From Echinococcus granulosus (taxonomy: Eukaryota; Platyhelminthes; Cestoda; Cyclophyllidea; Taeniidae), in contig NW_020170387.1 of NCBI RefSeq assembly GCF_000524195.1, positions 1,836,678 through 1,900,677 on the forward strand: a DNA stretch of 64,000 nt, written 5' to 3'. Below are positions 55,001 to 64,000 of the stretch, in pieces (within the stretch, counting starts at the first letter, position 1; the number at the start of each line of letters is the position of its first letter). The translations under genes were made by a program, and so were the position numbers. The notes beneath the pieces are model-generated. The model worked only from the letters and a program-made list of their open reading frames with translations. It made no database searches and was not told the DNA's origin.

Positions 55001-56910
55001 CCGACCATGAGATCGATTTCTGTCGAGGAGATGGGCCGACTTCGGCTCTGCTCTCGGAGTAGGTTGATCACATGACCAGTGAACTCATCGCAAGCCTGAG
55101 AACAAAGTGCCCAAAAAATAGATACAAAATTAAATCGGGATACACCTAGCCGCAAAATAATAAATTCTTATGATGATGTTTGTGATAACTAAGACAGTCT
55201 ATTCTCTTGCTTTTATATGCGTACAACCGACGGTTCTGAAATCAAGTTTCTTCCGAATCCATGACCAGGAAATAGGTTAGGAACGAAAAGTTTAGAAACA
55301 TTCATATAGCGTTTTTAGCCTCTGAAGATACACTAGGCCATAAAGGGAAGGCGTGGAAAGTCGGAAAGGCGCGTAGGAAGTGCTTAAGTGAACTTTTACT
55401 GAACAAATAGGAATGATTACACAAGTGAAAGTAACTCATACGCTCTTGTACTTCTCCAGCTCCGTGTGATACAGCTGGCGTATCTGAGTGAGTTTGGCCC
55501 GGTAGTCTGCATGCTCAATCTGGCCACTATCGCCTGCCATTCCACCACCAGTACCGTCAAAGTCCCCGATGTCGTTCGTCCCTGTGACGCCCTCGGCAAT
55601 TAGCATCTTGTCCAACCGCAATAACTGTGGGTCAGGGGCGTTTAGCTCCTCCTCCGTGCTTGCGGCAGCGGTGCTACGGAGGCTCAAAGCTACAGAACCA
55701 AGTAACTATGAACTTCGTAATCTTTGGAGGGGTAAACGGTAGTGTATAAAACACCCTATTAGACCGAACAACTACGAATGAAACCTAATGTAGTATTGCA
55801 TCGCATAAAACTAGACGATTTTGTAGGTTTTCAGATATATGAAAGAGAATTGGCAACAGTGATGCGAAGGCTATTCCAAGTCATCCCGATATCCGGCTTT
55901 ACTGCATAGGCACAAATGTAGCAAACACTATCACATGAATTTAACAATTATAAAGAATAAGTACAACCTAAATAAAGACCAAATTAAAATTGCAAATTAG
56001 TACTCTGAAGATTGTAAAATTAGTGTATATACGCTTAACTACACCGAGCACGATCGGTGCGAAAAAACCACAAGTTGTTATTCATTTGATGCTTGTTAAA
56101 AGGTGCAAAAAATGCAAAAGTGAGGGCTTAAAACTCATTTTATAAAATACCTGTCTTCTCCTTTATCTCACAAAAGACATTGTAAAGAGCCGGTTTCAAT
56201 CGGTGGTTGTTTAATGCTTGCTTTCTAGGAAAAGAAATAGTGAGCGGCGTTACAACAGGTAAGGCAACTGACAGGTGTAACACTAACGGAATTTACATTA
56301 ATCAGTTTACTTCACCAAATGGCCTTATATATGGTTTTACTAACACGCACCGATACTATTCTTAGGATTTTACTTGGTGAAGCTTATGTCAACTGAGCCA
56401 GCTAAAAAGAGAATGTGGAAGCCCGGGATTACGATAGAGATTCTGAGTAAGTAAATGTCATTGTGCCGATACAGATCTACTTGAAAATGATGCAGACAAC
56501 GGCAAATAATGGACAGATATACCTACAATAAATTTGGTGCAATATTGTTAACCCCAAACGAAAACTCTGCGATGAATGCGATTTGATACGACTGTTAACG
56601 CACAATAATAACACAGGCAGACAAGCATCATCTCATGCGAATGCATGCAGTGGTGAACATTGAACGAGTAAATGACTCAAAGATAAACAGCTAACCTTTC
56701 CTGAGCCTCGTCAATACTCTGATGGGAGACGCTTAAAAGCTCCTGAAGTTCACGACCGGTGACCTGAGTACGGTGCTCGAGAGACAAACTTTCTGTTTCT
56801 ACTGGAGCAGTATTTCCCATTTGGTCAAATGGGGGCATGTAATTGCCTCCGAAAGAGCCGTGCTGCATAGAGCCACCAGGTGTGCACATTGGTTGATTGT
56901 TCCAGCTCAT
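49049..56910 (-). CDS. PBX: PBX/extradenticle TALE homeobox transcription factor, complete seven-exon gene
   Basis: PBC-class homeodomain factors act in the nucleus as DNA-binding cofactors of Hox and Meis/Prep proteins. Exons in transcription order: 56910-56696, 56224-56151, 55689-55442, 55095-54905, 51930-51795, 49958-49803 and 49198-49049. Phases agree throughout and give 389 residues. The ATG at 56910 opens [17 protein letters not shown] begins near residue 50 ([32 protein letters not shown]). PBC-B spans about residues 150-240 ([46 protein letters not shown]). The homeodomain occupies about residues 241-303, with the [17 protein letters not shown] loop and recognition helix [15 protein letters not shown]; Asn51 is present (N295). 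The intron between TVSQ and VSNWF splits the recognition-helix region. The last exon has a short glutamine run and ends in a basic RKRSKM. A complete, intact gene. Confidence 0.96.
49151..49803 (-). other. PBX last exon and preceding intron: short Gln repeat and terminal intron
   Basis: The terminal PBX exon begins after CCTAG at 49199. It contains a short Gln run encoded mostly by CAG (about 49137-49155), seen on the plus strand as CTGCTGCTGCTGCTC. The preceding intron, 49199-49802, starts with GTAGGTCC and reads through only two more codons before a stop, so an alternative form retaining it would end with VGPSP. Reading through would drop the 49-residue C-terminal exon. Confidence 0.5.
49959..51794 (-). 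other. PBX intron inside the homeodomain, no gene seen
   Basis: This 1.8 kb stretch separates the two homeodomain exons. I see no supported coding exon, repeat or RNA gene on either strand. Confidence 0.6.
51931..54904 (-). other. Largest PBX intron, no gene seen
   Basis: About 3.0 kb between PBC-B and the homeodomain. Short open frames exist on both strands, but none has splice signals with recognisable protein content. It could carry enhancers; nothing in the sequence alone shows this. Confidence 0.6.
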
Positions 56911-59335
56911 TTAGTGCTTGTTTTTAGAACCCAGTTAGATATACGTGAGGAAAATTATGAGTGAAAAACCTGAAAATCAAGCAACGAAGAGACCCAACTG
57001 GCCCGGAGACCGCAACTCAAATTACTTTAACCAATCACAATAGTGGGATGTCAGCCATACCTGTATGCCAATTTTATTGTTGATGATGCGCCAAATTCAG
57101 TTACTTTTAATTTGATACGGTTTTTTTAAACATATAAAGCCAAAAAGACTTTTTTCCTAATTTTTTGCTGTGCATTTATGCTTTATTAGCGTATGAGTTC
57201 ATTTACAAGTCTCACCAAAACAAACCATTTTATTGACATTTTTAAATGATTACGAACATAATTGCCTGCCTAGTGCACATTATTCGAATTAAGTTCCACT
57301 TTGACATCTGAAATGCTAAGCTAAAAATGTTTAATTGAGTTGGAGTGGGTCTCTCTTCACACCAACGTGTCGCTAATTCCATAACAACTTTTTGTGAAGA
57401 AGTATGTATTTTAGACCAACTTTGTCCTAGGGAACTACTTTTGCTTGTTTATTATTTTGCGCTGTATACCCCAAGGGAAAGGAAGTGCTGCTATCGCAGG
57501 ACTTAGTTTGTTTCTCGCATTGACGTCTTTCGATCAATGGGGTCGATTTGCATACTGCATCGTTAAAATGTAATTTATACCAAGTGTATACGGGCCTTGA
57601 AGGGAAGTGAAGTCAGGATCCTCTTGAGGAGGAAATGACATTTGAAGAACTACGAGATTTTTTTCATTTTTTGGGCTTGTTGCCTAGAAAATCGGTTTAA
57701 AAGGAGCATATTTTACACTACACCATCCAACAAGTGAGTTTGTTTTATTCGAAGCAGACATATACTTATTTTTGCATTAATTTTCCCAATGACATAAAAG
57801 TTAAGGTGGCAAATGAAGTATCTGGCCTATGGATATACCACAGCTGATGTATGAATAATTCTGATTTAAGTCAGTTTTCAGATGTGCTATTGCATCTCTC
57901 CGAGACCCCCTGAAGAGAGAAGACATAATAGCCGAGTAGAATATATATACATTTGGCATATGGAAGGGCTAGAGGCTACTGGTAAAGATGCCCAAAATGG
58001 GTCCTTTACCCAACGCGTTACACCATAGTCGAAGGGTTCTAAACTTGTCGTTGCATCTTGAAGTTGCTTTTGCATAATGCATAATCCTGTATGCACGCGT
58101 TATTCAAGAATATGTCTTCTGCACCTTTTCCATGGAATATCAAGGAGCACGAAATGGACTTATTAAAAAACCCCAATCACAATTAGACCATTAAAATTTC
58201 ATACTGGCTGTAAACTTTTGGAATGGTTTTCTAGATCCGCAATTTATCCTCTTTTTGAAGGGGAGGAGTTTGCGTGCTTTGCCATACGATTGAAATAATG
58301 CAGACAACCAAGATCTTTTCTGGGTTGGGAAATACTTTAGCTGTAATGTCATAGGAATGATGTCTTTACCTTTCATATGCTTGAACAATAAAGACATATT
58401 ACAGCACTAATTTTACCATGCAATCGAAAAGCCTTGCAAAATGTAGTTTGCCAAAAGAGTAGTACTTACTTCAACGTATCATAATTGGGGCTAGGATTTC
58501 TATTAAAATCTCAAGAAAAATACTTCAATTCTAGTTTTTTGTATCAGAAAAAGGCACTGGCAGATTGAAATTTGATCATTTAATGACAGAGCAAAACGTC
58601 CATGGGCCTATTGTGCGCTCGCGCTCACTCCAGACAATCACTCATATAAGGGGAAAAGTACTACCAAACTTTTACCAAAGAACTGCCCTCTGTCGCTTGA
58701 AAATTCGTTTCTGTTGAGTATTACAGTCTTTTAAAGAGCTAAAAGCTGTGCCCTTTTCTAGGCTATATATAAATTACTGTGAGACTTTATTATTGTAAGG
58801 TAAGAATTATGGACCATCAACATAAATTAATGTGTATATTTCCACTTACCTTGCTTTTTTTTAAGGAAAATATGTGTTTGGTGATTTAGTATATTACAAA
58901 GCTTCAGCAATCGATATGTCAACTGGAATAGACCCCTCTAAAATCGTGATTTTTTACGTACTCAACACAAGTTAATTTGAGTAAAACTTGAATTCGTAGA
59001 GAAATATAAGTTCTCATTCCATCGGGGAGTTGGTAGATGACGTTAGGTGCTGTTTTAGGTCCACAACGTCTCTTTCGCTACCTTATGTAAACAAGGATCT
59101 GCTATCATAAAGGTCTCTTCCGCCTTTGTTGGATATGAGAACCTTTCAACAGGAAGTTCGTTTCTTTTGACCAAAATTAGCTCTCTTATTAGCTTATGAA
59201 TCACAGCTTATTATTTTTGACCCTTTACTCAGCCACTTTAGGGATGACTGTAATGAAAGAATATTGTAGTAAAAATTTCACTTGAAATGATTTACTTACG
59301 GAATATACGGCTGTATGAAAAAGAAAAAAACTCAC
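56911..59335. other. Region upstream of PBX
   Basis: The PBX 5' UTR and promoter should lie just above 56910, but no core promoter element stands out. Minus-strand open segments near 58080-58015 (MQKQLQDATTSLEPFDYG) and 58385-58191 have splice-like ends but no recognised content; they are not called. Confidence 0.4.
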
Positions 59336-59393
59336 ATCGGAGCCCTTCTTCCCATCCGATGAGGCCTCCCTCCAGGTGGCTAATGCATCGTCT
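59336..59393 (-). CDS. Candidate short internal exon
   Basis: A 58-nt GC-rich minus-strand segment with acceptor GTCAAGCAG and donor GTGAGT reads DDALATWREASSDGKKGSD in phase 2 to 0. It contrasts sharply with its AT-rich surroundings. It lies downstream of the small CRIM-like gene, but the phase cannot be linked because that gene ends in a stop. Unknown product. Confidence 0.3.
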
Positions 59394-59656
59394 CTGCTTG
59401 ACAGACGCGCATTAAGTCATTCTCGCCGAGTACTTGCATCGTGCGTCAATGCGTAACCGGTTTTCGCTAAGGTGCCTTATCACCCACTGGCGCGTCACAA
59501 TTCCTACAAATGTTTATACCATCTGCATTTAAAAGTGAGCTCGCTTTTTCCATTTCGTCTATTACCAAGACGATGCACTTAGCAGGCTTTGATTTAGACC
59601 AACGGACCTAGCTTCATTCTATGACCACTCTAAGCAAATGCTCCACTACAAAAAAA

Positions 59657-60387
59657 TTATTTTGTAAAAATAGCCTTTCCTCTGAATTTTATTTGCTCAA
59701 GTCGAAAGCTCATATATCCTACTACTTCCTCTAAGTCATATTCACGCCATGTGGCAACGGAAATATTAATTGGAATGGAATTGTGTTTTAAGCCGCGTGG
59801 AAACATCACTTGTAGCATGTTGATGTGCACGATCATAGCAGATGGTGTTGTCTGTAAAGTAGTAAGCGGAAGAAAGCATGCAGACATGTAAAGTTTTTAC
59901 ATATGTTGCTTGCCAACACTAATAGAAAGCTGAATTTGGAGATGTAGCATTCATAAAAAATTAATGCGGTTATCTTTTTACAAATTAACTTCCTTCATTG
60001 AGGCTATTTTCTCAATACGTTGATTCACTCGCTTGCCTTCAATGTCAAAACACATTCTCAAATATTATAACGTAACACACAAATAGCCAGTTGTTTCTTA
60101 TGATGATTTACCTTAATATCCCTTATATTTCCGTCTTCTGCAGTTTCTTCTTCATAAATAATTGCGCTTCCACTTGGGGTTATTATTCTTATCTGAGATG
60201 AGAAGGTTTTACTTATTTAAGATCACTGCTATAACAGGTACAGATTACTTCTCTTTCAGTAGTTGAATAAGGGGCTTTCCAAGTATTACTCATTCTGAAT
60301 GGAAGGATGGCTCATAGAAACAAATACCTGCTTGGATGACAATGTCGTCGAAAGCAAATAGACGTTACGTACGCTCAAAATCGTCAT
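59657..60387 (-). CDS. Small three-exon gene, weak SIN1 CRIM-like similarity
   Basis: Minus-strand exons 60387-60328, 60192-60112 and 59851-59657 join in phase 0 at both junctions. There are good acceptors (CATCTCAG; TACTTTACAG) and donors (GTATTT; GTAAAT). From the ATG at 60387, which has an in-frame stop just upstream, the product is 111 residues. It reads MTILSVRNVYLL, later SGSAIIYEEETAEDG, then HNSIPINISVATWREYDLEE followed by VVGYMSFRLEQ. The last part has the rhythm of the SIN1/MAPKAP1 CRIM ubiquitin-like fold (a strand, then a helix after a polar turn). At 111 residues it is far shorter than SIN1. It may be a lineage-specific small protein, a fragment, or the visible part of a longer gene. 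Confidence 0.45.
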
Positions 60388-60505
60388 GTATTTAAGATGG
60401 TTTTACAAAAATCTCAAAGTCAAACCTCAAAGCAATAAAAGGCTGCAAGAATGTCCCATAGGGAAGGTTAAATTTGTGTCAAAATGAAACCCGTACACGT
60501 TTAAC

Positions 60506-60605
60506 NNNNNNNNNNNNNNNNNNNNNNNNNNNNNNNNNNNNNNNNNNNNNNNNNNNNNNNNNNNNNNNNNNNNNNNNNNNNNNNNNNNNNNNNNNNNNNN
60601 NNNNN
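60506..60605. other. Assembly gap of 100 N
   Basis: Exactly 100 N, the conventional length for a gap of unknown size between scaffolded contigs. It lies 118 bases upstream of the small CRIM-like gene, so missing 5' exons or promoter sequence may be hidden here. Confidence 0.98.
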
Positions 60606-63600
60606 ATATGGCATCAGCCGGTTAAGATTTTATCATGTTCCTTCCGTGTAACCAAAACCTAAAACAAAAAGGGAGAACAGCTTTATTTCATTGACCATTT
60701 AGAGGCATTAGCATGAACGTGGTTGCACCCAAATTTATAAAAAAATAACAGTTTACAAGGCACCTTTACATGCACTTCGGCTCTAATACATTTGCAAGAA
60801 CCAAACTCTGCCTGTTGTGTAATGTTCGAATCAGCATGCAAATGGATACAATTACCACATGCAATGCCTAGAATGTTATAGGTTTCAGTTACTAAAAACG
60901 ACAGGATCTTCCCGGAGAACATTAATTCCCGATTATCACAGCCTGATGACTACAATGAATGATCGTAGCATTATTCCGCTATTTCTCAGGTGCTCTTTAA
61001 AACCCGCTTTGGTTTGTTGATTCTAGTATAAAAAAAATTTTGTCTGCAAAAAATTTTTTAATTTTACTAGTTTCAGTTGACAATGCAGCGCTTGACATTA
61101 TTCACAAATTTTCACTCAGGGTAGGCAGTTTTGTCAATTTGGACTGATCACAGAGTTCTCACTCATTAATTAACATATTTTGCAAAAATGCCGAGACGTA
61201 TGACGGTAAATTTGCCCAATAAAAATGACCATCCGAACCCAGTTTTGCTCAGTGCACTTAATGATAGTTCTGAAGGTTGGTTTTTCTTCTTTACTTTAGA
61301 AGTAAATGGATGTCCATTAATTCATTAAGAAATATGTACTATTCTCTACGCTGTTTCATGCTCCATTGCACTACAAAAGGGGTTCTGACTCCCAGTGTAA
61401 AGGAAATCATAATTACGACCCCTACCATTGCTGCATTAACAGTGTAAATTTCCACTTTAAGTGTTTGTCGTGATTTTAACTTTTAGTCATTTGAATACTT
61501 TTTCAATTGAATGCATTATCATCTATCTTATTCAATACAGATTCCACATGTGTCTTTTTCGTACCTTAGCATTGCGAATTGGAAATCTTATAAACATTAA
61601 TAATCGCTTCATATCCATAAAATGATAGCAGCAGACTAAGTATATGTTGTCTTGAAAAACTGCTAAAAGATAACAATGTCTTGTTCATACAAAAAAATGC
61701 TGCACCGCTTAAGATTACTTTAGTATATTATCAAAAATCATCTGCCATATTAACAAAGCTTTCAAACGAAACATGTAATTAGACCAATCTAGTTCAGATT
61801 TAAAAGAAGAAGTAATTATTCCATACTTACTGTAAACACTACTCATTCGTGCAACACAAAGAAAAATATCAATTTGAGCAAAAAATGAAAGAAAGATTTA
61901 TTTTATGTGACATCTAGTGGCCAAGAAAAGTCACTTGAATTATACTGATTCCGTTGTACCTGAGGATTCACTCGAATTGTTTGGGAAGTTTACTTCTTCC
62001 ACTTTGTGTTACTGGAGCGTCCCCGCATCCTCTCCAAAAGGAACCTGACTTTTCAGAAGCTGAAATCTACTCATCTTGGAAGCATCTATTTTCATTTACC
62101 CGAGTCAATCCATTCTCACGCACACGAACGCTTTAATTCAAACGCTAAAGCAACAACTCTCGTGAGAAACAGGCAGAGTTGAGAGAAGAACGGTGTAAGA
62201 CTAGCATGAGAAACCATAAATTGCCTCCCATCCATGAATTGCTTTTGAAAACAGTTTAGATGGCCAAGACTCGTGGACTTGTGATTATAATCATGGAGAG
62301 GTGCTCCATTTTTGCATATAAGCCCTTGGAAAGCATGTCTTTCACACTGCAATCAAAGACAAAGCTAAATTCTCTTTGATTAATGCATTTTAAAACAAAT
62401 TTGTTGTATCGAAGTCTTTGTGCTCATGAATATGCGATAAAGCTTTCCCAAAAATTAATGGTCTCGGGGTTCTTAGTAGATTCATTTCACGGCAGGTAGA
62501 AAAGATTCGACTTCATCAAACTGCAGTTAAAATCGGCTATCCTAAACATGTTCCTTCATAATCTATTCAAAACTTAATTTTATGAAATTTATAATCCAAA
62601 AGTTCCTTTTTACAAGGCTCATTTTAAGTCTGCGAATGCTCTTGTGCTGTGCGCCGTACTATCAAGCAGCATAATCTGCAAACCTCCTACGTGATGAAAG
62701 GTTGAGTTATCCAAAGTGAATTTTGTGTTTTATGATAATTTGTCTTCCATTTACCTTCCTTTAATACATTCAAAAGAAATGAATTCCATTAGTCGTTCTC
62801 ACAACTATTCCTGCAAACATAAGTATTTTTCAAAGAAGAGTAGTAATTTGAGTAAAAATGGGTTTGTGGGGGTTGAATGATACGCATTTGGCACTTGGCT
62901 TATCAATTTATTCAAAATGATTGATTAAATGTTTTGGGTTTACTACATTTTCGGTGTCATTGTTAAAACAATAGTGTCAAAATATTGGTATATTTTTGGT
63001 ATTTACTCACCACTATGCTGTTAAGATACCAAAACAACTACTTTACGCCATCTTTATGTGACAACGCAAATTACAAATCTTACAATTTCACACTGTAAAA
63101 ATTGGTAAAATTTTCAAAGCATTAATTTGCATAAATTCCACATATGTGTGTGTTAGCGGAAGAACTTGCATTACGTACCCAATCCAGCCAAACTTGGATC
63201 ATAAACGTGTCAACTGGTCGTGCCTTAATGGTTTTAGACAGTTATCAAGGTATTGAAAGCGAAACCATAAGCAATCCGAACGTTTAAGTCACTCATTTTA
63301 TCCAAATACATGTACCTGCTCTTTATTTGGAATTTAGTCTTTTGCTAATGTTCACCTTATGATTTGATTGAGGTTTGATTTCAAATTTTAACACTACACA
63401 ATCTGTTAAATGTATTAATATATCTGGTAAACAAGTATTTTATCCTCAACTGTTGCTCTCAATGATTGTCAAAAAAACATTTGAAATAAAAAGAATGCAC
63501 GTCAAAATGTTATGTAGTTGCCTTTTCTATGTGACTGGTATGACACAATCATAAAGTTTAATCAGTCGGTTTGTTTAATTTTGCTTAATTGAGTCTATCG

Positions 63601-63765
63601 TAAGCTAGGAAGCCGGCTAATGCATTTCTCAAAAATGCTTGTTACAAATGGCAACAGCATGTATCGAACGGCACTCGTAGAGCCCACATCTGAGGCATAA
63701 AAATTGAAGCACACCGTCTTGTTTCATGCTTGTCTTTAAGTTTCAACTGAGCACGCAAACACAGA
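60606..63765. other. Right-hand spacer
   Basis: No confident gene. A plus-strand frame at 62017-62136 (SPHPLQKEPDFSEAEIYSSW) looks coding but has no clear splice borders. A minus-strand segment around 60870-60770 has an acceptor (AACATTCTAG) and donor (GTGCCTTG) with a cysteine-rich reading, but it is unrecognised. Confidence 0.4.
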
Positions 63766-64000
63766 TTATACAAAAGATGAAGGGAGATGGCAGAAAGTCC
63801 CAGTTTGCTGGAGCCGCGGCTGTTCCACTTTCTCGTCCTCTGCCTCTTTATCAAGTTCTTCATCGGAGGGCAGCGCTAGCAAACACTCTTCAGCCCCGCC
63901 CTGGGCAAACTCGACTGACTTTTTGGACAGACGTAGGAAGATTTCCTTGCCGTCACTTGCACCGTCTAAAGCGGCCTCGCGGTCGATGGTTTTGCACCGC
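63766..64000 (-). CDS. 3'-terminal coding exon of a gene running off the right edge (partial)
   Basis: From the right edge a minus-strand frame stays open for 77 codons with GC-rich, strongly coding codon use. It reads CKTIDREAALDGASDGKEIF, then LRLSKKSVEFAQGG, an acidic stretch (PSDEELDKEAEDEKVE) and CHLPSSFV before a TAA. A GT just before the stop (TTTGTATAA) could instead be a donor. The acidic helical character suggests a soluble intracellular protein. I do not recognise the family; the remainder lies outside the window. Confidence 0.55.
   Translation of the reverse strand, partial: RCKTIDREAALDGASDGKEIFLRLSKKSVEFAQGGAEECLLALPSDEELDKEAEDEKVEQPRLQQTGTFCHLPSSFV

Noticed and set aside
54761..55075. 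104-codon plus-strand open frame
   Set aside because: Antisense shadow of the PBX PBC-B exon.
1..64000. CRISPR arrays, insertion sequences, bacterial operons, transposons and tRNA genes
   Set aside because: No direct-repeat arrays, transposase or reverse-transcriptase readings, terminal repeats or tRNA box motifs seen by eye. The window is a eukaryotic nuclear sequence; a repeat library or tRNA search could still find degenerate copies.

Overview
This is an AT-rich (by eye roughly 35-38% GC) eukaryotic genomic window. It holds intron-rich genes, no operons, and one 100-base assembly gap (60506-60605). Exons are short (28-450 nt), and introns as short as 32, 37 and 41 nt sit beside 65-90 nt and multi-kilobase ones. 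That intron pattern, the sparse repeats and the divergent animal proteins (annexin, PBX/extradenticle, SURF6) suggest a flatworm, most likely a cestode. This assignment is inference; no species marker is visible.

Left third (1-30 kb): gene-poor on the plus strand. The clearest unit is a minus-strand gene at 22373-14724. Seven exons join in phase into a cysteine-rich protein of about 395 residues with a putative signal peptide and a hydrophobic, GPI-anchor-like C-terminus. Weaker minus-strand exon groups lie at 7776-7991, 11479-13024, 13225-13514, 23888-24397 and 29037-29159 (ankyrin-like).

Middle (30-48 kb, plus strand): a complete eight-exon annexin (30754-33894) is followed by a 19-exon gene (36928-45966). 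The latter encodes about 751 residues with one SH3-like domain of plakin type and no other domain I recognise. Next comes SURF6 (about 46857-47463), a nucleolar ribosome-biogenesis protein whose first exons are uncertain. A possible terminal exon of a membrane or GPI-anchored protein lies at 48012-48233.

Right third (49-64 kb, minus strand): a complete seven-exon PBX/extradenticle TALE homeobox gene (56910-49049) is convergent with SURF6. Further right are a small three-exon gene (60387-59657) with a weak resemblance to the SIN1 CRIM domain, and a 3'-terminal exon (64000-63766) of a gene running off the window.

All multi-exon models were assembled by eye from reading frame, GT/AG signals and phase agreement. 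The phases are internally consistent but no transcript evidence was available. The genes show no obvious shared pathway.
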